Positions 39,610 through 48,507 of a stretch of DNA of 49,674 nt are shown here, in pieces. Source of the stretch: an uncultured Clostridia bacterium (GTDB lineage Bacteria > Bacillota > Clostridia > Oscillospirales > Acutalibacteraceae). The stretch covers positions 1-49,674 of the forward strand of contig CALFTN010000080.1 of the NCBI GenBank assembly GCA_937916395.1, given 5' to 3'. How positions within the stretch are numbered: position 1 is the stretch's first letter; each line of letters begins with the position of its first letter. Under the pieces are notes generated by a model that was given only the letters and a program-made list of their open reading frames with translations, was not told the DNA's origin and did not search any database. The position numbers were made by a program, and so were the translations under genes.

Positions 39610-40368
39610 TTGATAAAAAAGACTTTTATTATTTGGCTATCAGTAATTATGTTGATTTCATTTTCTGCTTGTAATAGTGAAAATGTTACTGATATGAGTG
39701 AGAAAACAATAGTTGTAGAAGCGAATAGTAGTTCGTATCTTGCAGCTAAAACAGTTAAAGATAGTGTTAAAGAAATTAAGGAAATATCAACAGAGGATGG
39801 GGCTGTTTCTTTAGTTGAGGCTAAAGAGGCTGATTTTGTCGTTTTGGATGAATTTCAATCTGCATTGTATATTGAAAACAAAAGAAAAATCGATGTTGTA
39901 AAGGTGTTGGACTTTACAATGGATTATTGTGCTTATTTACATAACAATCAGGAGTTGTTGAATAAGTTTAACAGCGAAATAATTAAGCTTCTTGAAGATG
40001 GCACCATAGCAAAAATTAAATCCTCTTATAAAACGGGTGAAACCTTTTATCCGGAGCTAAAAAAGCTTTCAGAAAAATCGCCAGTTTTGACAGTTGCAAC
40101 AGATGTTGTTGGGTTCCCTTATACAGATTTAACAGATGAGGGCACAATTATTGGCATTGATATTGATATATTGACAATCGTTGCAAATCGTTTGGGATAT
40201 AACCTCGAATTAATTGTAACAACCACAGACGATGCTTTTAACCTATTGCAGAACGATGAGGTCGATATGGTGATTTCGGGACTTGTTTATGATGAACATA
40301 GAGATGCTGTTTTTGATGCCTCGATTTGTTATCTTTCAGTTGATTATTATCTACATTCAAGGGGATGA
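39610..40368 (+). CDS. Lobe-swapped or rearranged solute-binding lipoprotein (SBP_bac_3-like)
   Basis: 252 residues from TTG 39610, which is properly spaced from AAGGAG (39597-39602); an earlier TTG is too close. The signal peptide ends in lipobox FSAC. Residues about 30-148 look like the second half of an amino-acid-binding protein (EANSSSYLAAKTV, then LLNKFNSEIIKLLEDGTIAKIKSSY, normally the C-terminal helix). Residues about 154-250 look like the first half (LTVATDVVGFPYTDL, GTIIGIDIDILTIVANRLGY, VDMVISGLVYDEHRD) and stop where lobe 1 normally crosses over. So it is circularly permuted, or a remnant of fused tandem copies. Possibly a pseudogene; no permease or ATPase beside it. Confidence 0.7.
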   Translation: MIKKTFIIWLSVIMLISFSACNSENVTDMSEKTIVVEANSSSYLAAKTVKDSVKEIKEISTEDGAVSLVEAKEADFVVLDEFQSALYIENKRKIDVVKVLDFTMDYCAYLHNNQELLNKFNSEIIKLLEDGTIAKIKSSYKTGETFYPELKKLSEKSPVLTVATDVVGFPYTDLTDEGTIIGIDIDILTIVANRLGYNLELIVTTTDDAFNLLQNDEVDMVISGLVYDEHRDAVFDASICYLSVDYYLHSRG

Positions 40369-40478
40369 ATTTTTTAGAGAATTAAAGATTGTGATGGTGA
40401 TTTTGCACAAGTGGAAAGGGCGTTTTTTGACGTTTTAGACAAGGTTGTTTTTTGCATGTTCAAAATATACTTTTTTTC

Positions 40479-40507
40479 TTGCAAACTCAAATTCACTGTG
40501 CTATAAT
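40479..40507 (+). promoter_or_regulatory. Promoter of the GPH transporter gene
   Basis: TTGCAA (40479-40484), 17 bp, TATAAT (40502-40507). The 110 bp between the previous stop and this promoter hold no gene or recognisable continuation of the binding protein. Confidence 0.75.
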
Positions 40508-40539
40508 TATTGAGATATGTAACCGTGGAGGTGTCTTTT

Positions 40540-42123
40540 TTGGAAAACGAAAATTTAGAAATCCAAGAAGGCGTTGCGGTTGGTACTGATTCAGAAGGTG
40601 GATTAAACAGAGAATATGTTTATGAAAACCGTCGCTATGTAGGTCTTAAAGAAACTGTATGGTACGTTATTTACGATATGTGCCAGAGCTTTAACATAGA
40701 CTCATTTGGTGACCGTTTTGTTACAAATATTCTTCAGATTGACCTTGACTATCAAACCATCGTGCGCGTAGTAAACGGTGTATGGGACGTTATCAACGAC
40801 GTATTTACAGCGGCAATCGTTGAAAGAACTCGTACTCGTTGGGGTAAATTTAAACCGTATCTTGTTGCTCTCGGTATTCCGGGTACAATTGGTACATGTT
40901 TCTACTGGTTAATGCCTATGATATTCAAAGGCAAGGGTGCCAGAGATATGAGTAAGTTTATTACTTATTTTATTCTTACTCTTGTACGTGAGGGTGCAGG
41001 AACGTTCAGGGCTATTGCAAGAACGGGTATGCTTGCTACAATTACGCCTCACCCTGTTGACAGAACAAGGCTTATTACGGTTGCTGAGTTCGTTTCAGGT
41101 CTTTTGGGTGAAAAACTACCGCAGCAGATTCTCACAGTTCTTCTTGACTTAATAGGTAATAAGGTTATCAACCTTTCATATACAAGTACGTTTATGGTTA
41201 TGGGTAACTTTACTTCTATTGTTAGTGGTTTTGCAGCTCTTGCGTTCTGTGTTATGACTCGTGAAAGAGTTATGCAGTCCATTGAAACACCAAGTGTTAT
41301 GCAAGGTATCAAGTCGGTTATTAATAACAAGCCAATCTTGTTACTTACACTTTCAGAAACACTTTCAAACTTCAGTGTTGGTGGTAGCATAAATGACTAT
41401 TACATAGATGTTCTTAACTTTGCTTCTATGACGATGGTTGCTGGTATTCCTGGTGCTATTATTAACCCATTCTCATTCTACTTCGTACCTTGGTTCAGAA
41501 GAAGATTTTCAACAAAAACACTTTATCTTGTTTCAACAAAGATTCAGCCACTTCTTGATATTCCGGTTTATCTCATTGGTATGATAGGCGGTAAACATAA
41601 CGGTCTTTATAAGAAAGTTTTGCCGATGTTCTTTGTTATGGCAATTAAAGAAGCTATTTATATGGTGTTCTGGGGCGTTCGTCGTGTTATTCCAAGTGAA
41701 ATGTACAACGAATCTATGGACTACTGTGAATGGAAAAATGGTTATCGTACAGAAGCTATGACTTCAGTTGCAAGAGAGCTTACTAAGAAACTTGCAAGTA
41801 TTTTGAACTCTGCAGTTTCATTACAGCTTAAAAAGATGATCGGTTACGACATCAGTTCTTATACACGTGGTCAAGCTCAAACTGACGAAACTAAACATGG
41901 ACTTTTCGCTATTGCAACAATTATACCAACCCTTACAGGTCTTTTGGGTATTATTCCAATTCTCTTCTATGATTTGAGCGGTGAAAAGAGAGAGCGTATG
42001 TACGCTGAACTCCTTGTTCGTCGTGAAGAAATGGCTAAGAAGCTTGAAGATGCTTCAACAGAAGAAATTAAGGTGCTTAGCAAAGAGCAAATTAATGTAG
42101 GTTCAAAGAACCAAGATTTATAA
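40540..42123 (+). CDS. GPH-type MFS transporter
   Basis: 527 residues from TTG 40540, six bases after GGAGGTG; the family's GLKETVWYVIYDMCQSFNI follows near residue 40. Twelve membrane helices are expected. Features of the glycoside-pentoside-hexuronide:cation symporter family: VNGVWDVINDVFTAAIVERTRTRWGKFKPYL-like loop (about residues 83-112), ARTGMLATITPHPVDRTRLI, and a C-terminal domain with DYCEWKNGYRTEAM. Transport of a sugar or glycoside with Na+ or H+ is likely, but the substrate is unknown. It has its own promoter and terminator. Base use is less AT-rich than that of neighbours, consistent with high expression. Confidence 0.85.
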   Translation: MENENLEIQEGVAVGTDSEGGLNREYVYENRRYVGLKETVWYVIYDMCQSFNIDSFGDRFVTNILQIDLDYQTIVRVVNGVWDVINDVFTAAIVERTRTRWGKFKPYLVALGIPGTIGTCFYWLMPMIFKGKGARDMSKFITYFILTLVREGAGTFRAIARTGMLATITPHPVDRTRLITVAEFVSGLLGEKLPQQILTVLLDLIGNKVINLSYTSTFMVMGNFTSIVSGFAALAFCVMTRERVMQSIETPSVMQGIKSVINNKPILLLTLSETLSNFSVGGSINDYYIDVLNFASMTMVAGIPGAIINPFSFYFVPWFRRRFSTKTLYLVSTKIQPLLDIPVYLIGMIGGKHNGLYKKVLPMFFVMAIKEAIYMVFWGVRRVIPSEMYNESMDYCEWKNGYRTEAMTSVARELTKKLASILNSAVSLQLKKMIGYDISSYTRGQAQTDETKHGLFAIATIIPTLTGLLGIIPILFYDLSGEKRERMYAELLVRREEMAKKLEDASTEEIKVLSKEQINVGSKNQDL

Positions 42124-42131
42124 TCATAATG

Positions 42132-42160
42132 ACGGCGGCACAACAGTGTCGCCGTTTTTA
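42132..42160 (+). terminator. Terminator after the GPH transporter
   Basis: ACGGCGGCAC (42132-42141) and GTGTCGCCGT (42146-42155), loop AACA, T tail. It sits before the AGGAAG site of the next gene. Confidence 0.85.
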
Positions 42161-42173
42161 ATAGGAAGATATT

Positions 42174-42944
42174 ATGTTAAAATACAGATTTTTGAAGAAT
42201 TCTGCAAAAGTATTATATATTTCAACAGGTATTTTATTTTTGGGGAATCTTATTCTTTTACTGAATTTATTGTTCCCAACATTTGAAACAAAAATAGGTT
42301 TTTTAAGCAAATTGCCTGATTTATCAATTTATATTTTTACATTTTTTTCTTATCTGGCACTTAATGATGAAAAATCGGCTCATAGAAAAATCAAAGATAT
42401 TAAAAGCCAAAGAAAGATTAAGTGTCTGAAAGTCTTACTAATTTCAATATTTGCTTTAACTTTTTTTAAAAATGTAGTGGCAAATGTGGTGAATGATGTG
42501 GCTTTTAGCTTGTTTTTGGTTGTTACATCGTTTTCATTTTTTATGCTTGTGCTTTCTTGCTGGTATTTCTATAGAGATAAAAATGAAGGAAAGGTTAAAT
42601 TTGCTTCGCTTATATCTATTGTTGTGTCATTAGCTTATGCGATTTTTAAATTTGTTTCGTATCTGAATCCTGTTATCGCTCCAGGCGGTTCAGGTGCTGA
42701 TTTCACAGAATATAACAATTACTATATTAAGCAATATAGCTTTTGTCTCTTTCAATATGCAGTGAATATTCTTATGCTTTTACTTATAAACAAGCATTAT
42801 TCAAAAAGAGAAATGCAATGCGAAGAGGATGAAAAATTAAAAGTGAAGCCTGTGCGTCCGGCTGTGGTAGAAACTATTGAAAATCCTGAAGGTTATGGAC
42901 TTGATAATATCGATGATTATTTAAATTCTGTTTCAGAAAAATAG
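42174..42944 (+). CDS. Membrane protein of unknown function
   Basis: 256 residues, not recognised. Six hydrophobic segments are likely (about 15-35, 45-62, 84-103, 108-130, 142-162, 186-206), separated by short basic loops, then a charged cytoplasmic tail ending GYGLDNIDDYLNSVSEK. An AGGAAG site precedes the ATG. It follows the transporter terminator by 14 bp and has no obvious promoter, so read-through or a weak promoter must drive it. Confidence 0.75.
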   Translation: MLKYRFLKNSAKVLYISTGILFLGNLILLLNLLFPTFETKIGFLSKLPDLSIYIFTFFSYLALNDEKSAHRKIKDIKSQRKIKCLKVLLISIFALTFFKNVVANVVNDVAFSLFLVVTSFSFFMLVLSCWYFYRDKNEGKVKFASLISIVVSLAYAIFKFVSYLNPVIAPGGSGADFTEYNNYYIKQYSFCLFQYAVNILMLLLINKHYSKREMQCEEDEKLKVKPVRPAVVETIENPEGYGLDNIDDYLNSVSEK

Positions 42945-42949
42945 GTATT

Positions 42950-42981
42950 GACAGATGTGTTATAATAATTCGTAATCTGTC
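42950..42981. promoter_or_regulatory. Dyad around a -10-like box before the amidase gene
   Basis: GACAGAT (42950-42956) and ATCTGTC (42975-42981) are perfect inverted repeats flanking TATAAT (42961-42966). No good -35 is found at 17 bp, so this may be an activated promoter or an operator. A GGAAGG site lies just behind it, unusually far (about 18 nt) from the ATG at 43005. Confidence 0.45.
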
Positions 42982-43004
42982 GGAAGGATGTAAAATTATT
43001 AGTA

Positions 43005-44525
43005 ATGAGAAAAAATATCAAAAGAGCGTTTTGCTTAGGTGTTTTGCTTTGTCTTGTTGTGAATTTGTTTTCAGTTACTGCTTTAGCAAATGAAACAGAA
43101 AAAGGCGATGTAAATAATGACGGTGTGATATCTCTTGAAGATGCGAGATTGGTGTTAACCGATGTTGCAAAGCTTCAGACATTACCAGAGGAGAATTTTG
43201 TCAGAGCTGATTTTGATTCGGATGGTGTGTTATCGTTTTCTGATGTAAGAGATATAATGCGTGTATCAGTTGATTTACCACCAGAACCAAGTCTTATGGA
43301 AAAATTTACTCAATTAACACCGAAAAAGTCTAATGCTGGTATTACTAAAAAATCGAAGTTCTGTATGGTTTTAAAGGATTATTCAGAAACACTTTCAGCT
43401 ACTGCAATTGATAATAAGTCAAACCCATTGTTTTCACCTCTTTTAGCAGGTACATTTGATTATGTGAAAGAGGGTCCGGTGAAGGATAAAGAAAGTGGTC
43501 ACGAATTTTATGTTTTAAAATCTGGCAGAAGAGTTTACTCAGATGCAGTAAAAGTTTTTGATGGCTATAATATGCCAATTAATAATATTGAACTTGTTGA
43601 AGAAACTCAGACATATAATGCAGCTACAAGGCTTTATTTAAAGCTCGACTGGAGAGTTCCTTTTAATGTAACAATAAAACCACAAAGCTACGAAAAAGGA
43701 TACAATAGCAGGGAATATAATATCAAAGATGGTAAATTTACAGCTAATTATATGGACGTTGTTTTTTACTACTCTGGTAACCCTTTTGGTGAAGTTTCTT
43801 TTGCCGAAAGCGAAATGCTTAAAGGTATGAAGTGGATAGAAGATACCAGTAAAAACACAGTAACTTTAAGAATATATTTTCAAAATACTGGCGATTTTAT
43901 GGGTTATAATGTTTATTATGATGAGAATAATTATCTTGTAATAAGCATAAAAGAGCCTTCATACGGTCTTAACGACAGAACTATTTTAATTGACCCTGGT
44001 CACGGTGGAAACCAACCAGGTGCAGGTTCAGGTACAGGTGTTTATGAAAGAGATGTTACATATAAAATAGCACTGGAGTTACAAGCTTTACTTGAGAAAA
44101 AAGGTGTAACTGTGTTGTTTACAAGAGATGATTCTAAGTCTGTTCCTGAAATTGAAGAAAGACGACTTGATTCATATAGTCTTAATCCGGATATGTTTAT
44201 TTCAATTCATTGTGATGCAGCTGACTCAAAAGAAAGAAACGGTTCATCTGTTTATTATTATAAGAACTATTCTGGTCCATTAGCTTTTGCTGTATCTGAA
44301 AATTTACCTAAAGCAGTTAAAGAAGCGACAGGATATGAAATGAAAGATGCTGGTGCACATTTCTATCCGTTTTTAGTTACGAGAATTGAAACTTGTCCTT
44401 CAGTGTTGGTTGAATGTGGCTTTATCAGTAACGCAAACGATTTCAAAATTATAAACTCTGAAAAAGGCAGAAAAGCTATTGCCAAGGGTATTTATGAAGG
44501 TATTTTGGATTATTATAACTATTAA
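43005..44525 (+). CDS. Dockerin-bearing N-acetylmuramoyl-L-alanine amidase
   Basis: 506 residues. Signal peptide (1-28, cleaved after ALA), a type I dockerin-like domain (about 33-91) with two calcium loops, DVNNDGVISLED and DFDSDGVLSFSD, a middle region of about 220 residues of beta-rich sequence, and an Amidase_3 domain from 326 on. Zinc ligands His333 (DPGHGG), Glu348 (VYERD) and His402 (SIHCDA), with catalytic Glu470 (VECGF), are all present. It cleaves the amide bond between MurNAc and the stem peptide outside the cell. The dockerin predicts attachment to a cohesin-bearing surface protein. Followed by its own terminator and a second dockerin hydrolase. Confidence 0.93.
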   Translation: MRKNIKRAFCLGVLLCLVVNLFSVTALANETEKGDVNNDGVISLEDARLVLTDVAKLQTLPEENFVRADFDSDGVLSFSDVRDIMRVSVDLPPEPSLMEKFTQLTPKKSNAGITKKSKFCMVLKDYSETLSATAIDNKSNPLFSPLLAGTFDYVKEGPVKDKESGHEFYVLKSGRRVYSDAVKVFDGYNMPINNIELVEETQTYNAATRLYLKLDWRVPFNVTIKPQSYEKGYNSREYNIKDGKFTANYMDVVFYYSGNPFGEVSFAESEMLKGMKWIEDTSKNTVTLRIYFQNTGDFMGYNVYYDENNYLVISIKEPSYGLNDRTILIDPGHGGNQPGAGSGTGVYERDVTYKIALELQALLEKKGVTVLFTRDDSKSVPEIEERRLDSYSLNPDMFISIHCDAADSKERNGSSVYYYKNYSGPLAFAVSENLPKAVKEATGYEMKDAGAHFYPFLVTRIETCPSVLVECGFISNANDFKIINSEKGRKAIAKGIYEGILDYYNY

Positions 44526-44531
44526 AATATT

Positions 44532-44568
44532 TGAAACAGAAATTTTACAATTTCTGTTTCATTTTTTT
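44532..44568 (+). terminator. Terminator after the amidase gene
   Basis: TGAAACAGAAATT (44532-44544) and AATTTCTGTTTCA (44549-44561), 13 bp perfect, then seven T. Confidence 0.9.
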
Positions 44569-44578
44569 CTATATTTAT

Positions 44579-44607
44579 TTGACTTATTTATAAAAGTGTG
44601 ATAATAT
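44579..44607 (+). promoter_or_regulatory. Promoter of the glucosaminidase gene
   Basis: TTGACT (44579-44584), 17 bp, TAATAT (44602-44607). Confidence 0.7.
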
Positions 44608-44645
44608 ACCATATATATTTTTATTTTTCAGAAATGGGTGAAAAA

Positions 44646-47174
44646 ATGAATAGAAAAATAAAACAAATACTTGCTATGTTGTTGGTTACGGCAACTTGCT
44701 TTTCAATAGCTCAGATAATGAGTATCAACGCTTTTGCGGTTGAAGCAATTCATGGTGATGTGAACCAGGACGGCGTGCTTGATGATATGGATGCTCATTA
44801 CATTTTGCGTTATGTTGCAAAGCTAGAGCCATTGAACGAAACTCAGTTATCACTTGCTGATTATGATAAAAACGGCGTAGTGGATATGGCTGACGTTAAA
44901 GCAATATTGAAATTAGTTTCTACAGGAGGTAATTTCGAAGAAGAGCTTCATAGAGTAGGTTTTCCAGAATCTTATGTAGAAATGCTTTTAGAGCTCCATA
45001 ATAAGTATCCTGAGTGGGAATTCAAGCCTATTATGACAGGTCTTAACTGGAGTGAAGCAGTTGAGGGTGAGCATACACCTCATAATAAGCAGCTTATTGA
45101 AAAGAGCGTTGATTCATATTTGAAGTGTGATTGTGAAAAATGTGACGGCGTTATTCAGGAAGCATCATCGTGGGTGAGTGCTTCAAAGGCTGCAATTGAA
45201 TATTATCTTGACCCTCGTAATTTCTTGACAGAAAAATATATTTTCCAATTTGAAAGTACAGCTTACTCAGATACACATACCATCAATGGTGTAGAAGCTA
45301 TACTTGATGGTACTTGGATGAATGATAGCTATATTACTTATTACGATGCTACAGGCAAAGAACAGACTTACCTCAATGAAGCTGGTAATAAAGTTAAATA
45401 TTCAGAAGCAATTATGAAAGCTGCAAAGGACAGCGGTATGAGCGCTTACTATCTAGCTTCAAAAATAGTTCAGGAAGTTGGTTCTTCAAAAGCATCTTAT
45501 GCTGGTGGCTCAAGTGGTAAAAATGCTCCATATAATGGTATCTATAACTATTACAACATTGGTGCTTACACAGGTGCAGCAGATGGTCTTAACTGGGCTA
45601 ATGGTTATCTCAACACAAAGAGAAATACCGCTTCACTTTTAAAAGAAGCAAAAAGTGGTGCAGAAGTAATAGTAACAATTCCACAGAATACATCTTCAAT
45701 TTATTTTGTTGCTGAAGAAAACGAGTTTTATAAAGTAAATGTTGTTTTATCTGGTACAACATATACAGGCTATGTTCTTAAAAATTCTGTTAATCCGTCA
45801 ACAACTTATGGCAGACCTTGGAATAATCCTTATAAATCAATTTATTATGGTGCACAGTATATTTATTCTTCATTCTCAAAATATCAATATACCGGATATT
45901 TACAGAAGTTCAATGTAAATAAAGAATCAGGCAGTCTTTATAGTCATGAATATATGGCTAACGTAAGAGCCGCTGCAAGTGAAGCAAAACACACCTATAA
46001 TGCTTATGTTGATGCTGGTATTATAAATTCAGCAAAAACTTTTGTAATTCCTGTGTTTAACAATATGCCTAATGCAGATGCTACACTTGAAGAAATGTTT
46101 AAAGAAAGTGTTCCAGTAGTTAAGTGTGAGTCATGCACAACGAATGAAATTGTGCTTTCGTGGACTGAAATTCAGAACGCTGAAGGATATCATGTTTATA
46201 AAATTGCTGCAGATGGAACACCTGAAAAGATAGCAACCAATAAAGCTGGTTCGCTTACATTTAAAGACGCTGTTGGTGCTCCGGCAACAAGAGTTGTTTA
46301 CAGAATAAGAGCTTACACTACAGCTAAAGACGGTTCTGTTATTACTTCAAAATATCAGGACTTTGAGGCAACTACAGCAACCAAAGCACCTGAAGGTTTA
46401 CAGGTTGCACAAAATGCTGCTAATGCTGTTAAATTGAATTGGAATGCTGTTGATAATGCACATGGCTATAAAGTTTATCGTTATGATGGTCTTTCTGGCA
46501 AGTTTGTTGCAATAGCAGAAACCAATACACCTACATACACAGACACTACTGCGTTGAGCGGTACTGAGTATAAATATAAGGTAAAAGCGTTTATTAAATA
46601 TTCACAGAATTTCTATTCTGGATATTCAAATGAAATTGCGGTTAAGGTTGGCGGTGAAGCGACTGCTAAGGTAGGTACAGTTAAGGTTAATGATTACCTT
46701 AATATGAGAGCAGATGCTTCTACAAGTGCTCAGATTGTAACTCAATTAAGCGCTAACACAAAGGTTTATATTATTGGTGAATCAGGTGATTGGTACAAGG
46801 TTACAGCTACTGTTAATGGTGCAAACTACACTGGTTATGCTCATAAGGATTATATAGTAGTTGAAAATGCAGAGCCGACTCCACCACAACCAGTAACACC
46901 ACCTGCAGATAATCCATCTGCAAATAAAGAGGCTTGTCCATATCCGTCTCCGACAACTACTGTAATGGAGGGTCAGAAGGGCGATAATGTAAGATGGCTT
47001 CAATGGCACCTTTGTAAGTTAGGTTATTTAAAGAGTACTGATATCGACGGCGATTTTGGTCCTACAACTCTTAGCGCTGTCAAGAAATATCAGACAGATA
47101 AAAACTTAGAGGTTGATGGTATCGCTGGTAAAGGTACACGTGGTCAATTAGTTAAAGATTATAATGCGTTATAA
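44646..47174 (+). CDS. Dockerin-bearing glucosaminidase with Fn3, SH3 and peptidoglycan-binding domains
   Basis: 842 residues from ATG 44646 (GGGTG site upstream). Signal peptide 1-31 (cleaved after AFA), dockerin 37-94 with DVNQDGVLDDMD and DYDKNGVVDMAD, then a glucosaminidase module (about 100-470: YPEWEFKPIMTGLNW, YYLDPRNFLTEKYIFQFES, AKDSGMSAYYLASKIVQEVG) that contains an SH3-like insert, two fibronectin type III-like repeats (about 490-665), a bacterial SH3 domain (about 670-745, VNDYLNMRADASTSA), a Pro-rich linker and a C-terminal PG_binding_1 domain (about 770-842, GDNVRWLQWHLCKLGYL). It would cut glycan strands. Both hydrolases share the same dockerin position, suggesting a common cohesin partner. 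Confidence 0.92.
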   Translation: MNRKIKQILAMLLVTATCFSIAQIMSINAFAVEAIHGDVNQDGVLDDMDAHYILRYVAKLEPLNETQLSLADYDKNGVVDMADVKAILKLVSTGGNFEEELHRVGFPESYVEMLLELHNKYPEWEFKPIMTGLNWSEAVEGEHTPHNKQLIEKSVDSYLKCDCEKCDGVIQEASSWVSASKAAIEYYLDPRNFLTEKYIFQFESTAYSDTHTINGVEAILDGTWMNDSYITYYDATGKEQTYLNEAGNKVKYSEAIMKAAKDSGMSAYYLASKIVQEVGSSKASYAGGSSGKNAPYNGIYNYYNIGAYTGAADGLNWANGYLNTKRNTASLLKEAKSGAEVIVTIPQNTSSIYFVAEENEFYKVNVVLSGTTYTGYVLKNSVNPSTTYGRPWNNPYKSIYYGAQYIYSSFSKYQYTGYLQKFNVNKESGSLYSHEYMANVRAAASEAKHTYNAYVDAGIINSAKTFVIPVFNNMPNADATLEEMFKESVPVVKCESCTTNEIVLSWTEIQNAEGYHVYKIAADGTPEKIATNKAGSLTFKDAVGAPATRVVYRIRAYTTAKDGSVITSKYQDFEATTATKAPEGLQVAQNAANAVKLNWNAVDNAHGYKVYRYDGLSGKFVAIAETNTPTYTDTTALSGTEYKYKVKAFIKYSQNFYSGYSNEIAVKVGGEATAKVGTVKVNDYLNMRADASTSAQIVTQLSANTKVYIIGESGDWYKVTATVNGANYTGYAHKDYIVVENAEPTPPQPVTPPADNPSANKEACPYPSPTTTVMEGQKGDNVRWLQWHLCKLGYLKSTDIDGDFGPTTLSAVKKYQTDKNLEVDGIAGKGTRGQLVKDYNAL

Positions 47175-47175
47175 A

Positions 47176-47208
47176 AAAAGCGATAAGGCTAAATGCCTTA
47201 TCGCTTTT
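47176..47208. terminator. Bidirectional terminator
   Basis: AAAAGCGATAAGGC (47176-47189) and GCCTTATCGCTTTT (47195-47208), 14 bp perfect. It separates the convergent glucosaminidase and nagA genes. Confidence 0.92.
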
Positions 47209-47216
47209 ATTTTTTG

Positions 47217-48377
47217 TTATATGATATTTCCCTTGGTTATGATTTTTTTGATGTTAATATTATCGTCGAAAATAATTAAATCTGCATCATAATCCTTTTG
47301 AATTCTACCTTTTTTGTTGCCGAAGCCTATAACCTCTGCTGGTGTGAGTGATGCCATTCTTACTGCCTCATAAAGTGGAATTTGCACTTCTTTATACATA
47401 TTTCTCACACAGTCTTTGAGAGTTGCTACTGAGCCTGCCAGAGCAGAACGGTCAGAAAGCTTCATAGCACCATCTTCAAAAATAACACCCATTCCGTTTT
47501 CTTGCATATAAACTGTGTTTTCTTTAATATCACTTGCAGCAAATTCAAGACCATCTGTTATCAGGTACATTTTTTCTACGCCTTTTGCTTTATAAATTAA
47601 TTGTAAAAGCCCTTTAGGTAAATGCCTTAAATCAGCAATAACCTGAGTGGTGATTTCGTCTAAAACAAGCCCAGCTTCAACGACTCCAGCAACCCTGAAA
47701 ATACCTTCCTTAAAGCATGATGTACAAGCGTTGTAAATATGAGTAACATCGCTATAGCCATGCTTTACGGCTTCTTCAACTTTTTCAAAGCTTGCAGCAG
47801 AGTGTGCTACAGAGGCTACAATGTTTCTTTTCTTTAATTTATCACCTAATTCAAGACAGCCTTCTTCTTCAGGTGCAGCACCCATAATAAGAATTTTATC
47901 CCATAACTCAAACAATTCATCTGGTGGATTTTTTATAGGATTTAAAATGTTTTCTGGACTTTGAGCACCTTTATATTTAAGTGAAATATATGGTCCCTCA
48001 TAATGAAGACCTAAAATGTTTGATTTTGTTGATTTTTCACTTGCTTCCTTGATAGAAAGTGTAACATCCTTTAATTGTGCTATGGGTGAAGCGAGAGTTG
48101 TAGGAACAATAGAGGTTGTTCCGTGTTTCAAATGTGCTTCTGCCATAGTGATAATATCGTGGTAATTTGTGCTCATTGCACTTTTGTTGCCACCACCGTG
48201 AACGTGGATATCAATGAAACCTGGTGAAAGATAATCACCATTTGCATCAACGACGATATCTTTATCAGTTTCCGAATATCTTTCAACAATATCAACTATT
48301 TTGCCATTGTCACAAAGTACAGTGGCTTTTCTTATTTTATCTGTAAAAATTACATTTGCGTTTTTTATTACGAGCAT
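47217..48377 (-). CDS. nagA: N-acetylglucosamine-6-phosphate deacetylase
   Basis: 386-residue amidohydrolase. GFIDIHVHGGG gives the metal ligands His58 and His60, followed by LHYEGPYIS with the metal-binding Glu, AHSAAS, VTHIYNACTS and LITDGLEF, where the catalytic Asp lies. It converts GlcNAc-6-P to GlcN-6-P in the cytoplasm, feeding glycolysis or wall recycling. The residues around the catalytic Asp (ITDGLE) differ slightly from the common VTDAM, so close substrates cannot be excluded. No nagB in this window. A promoter lies upstream. Confidence 0.92.
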   Translation of the reverse strand: MLVIKNANVIFTDKIRKATVLCDNGKIVDIVERYSETDKDIVVDANGDYLSPGFIDIHVHGGGNKSAMSTNYHDIITMAEAHLKHGTTSIVPTTLASPIAQLKDVTLSIKEASEKSTKSNILGLHYEGPYISLKYKGAQSPENILNPIKNPPDELFELWDKILIMGAAPEEEGCLELGDKLKKRNIVASVAHSAASFEKVEEAVKHGYSDVTHIYNACTSCFKEGIFRVAGVVEAGLVLDEITTQVIADLRHLPKGLLQLIYKAKGVEKMYLITDGLEFAASDIKENTVYMQENGMGVIFEDGAMKLSDRSALAGSVATLKDCVRNMYKEVQIPLYEAVRMASLTPAEVIGFGNKKGRIQKDYDADLIIFDDNINIKKIITKGNII

Positions 48378-48407
48378 TTTTCAAAACCCCTTTTTTGAAT
48401 TATTTTT

Positions 48408-48436
48408 ATTGTATTCTCATTTTTCATTGGTGTCAA
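48408..48436 (-). promoter_or_regulatory. Promoter of nagA
   Basis: On the minus strand TTGACA (48431-48436), 17 bp, TACAAT (48408-48413). Confidence 0.8.
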
Positions 48437-48446
48437 TATTTTTTTG

Positions 48447-48491
48447 TGCGACTTAATGCGACAGAAAAAATAAATGTAGTTGATTTATAAT
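48447..48491 (+). promoter_or_regulatory. Candidate Spo0A boxes and promoter of spoIIGA-sigE
   Basis: TGCGACT (48447-48453) and TGCGACA (48457-48463) are tandem 7-mers spaced one helical turn (10 bp) apart, each one or two bases from the Spo0A box TTCGACA. A TATAAT at 48486-48491 follows. No proper -35 exists, as in Spo0A-activated spoIIG of Bacillus. A start from this -10 would leave only about ten leader bases before the GGTGG site, which is a caveat. Confidence 0.5.
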
Positions 48492-48507
48492 TCATTTGGT
48501 GGTTTTA

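Noticed and set aside
40369..40478. Missing C-terminal part of the binding protein after a frameshift
   Set aside because: Reading all three frames gives stops within a few codons and no sequence resembling the rest of lobe 1 or lobe 2.
42948..42966. TTGACA...TATAAT as a standard promoter of the amidase gene
   Set aside because: The boxes are only 7 bp apart; reported instead as a dyad around a -10-like box.
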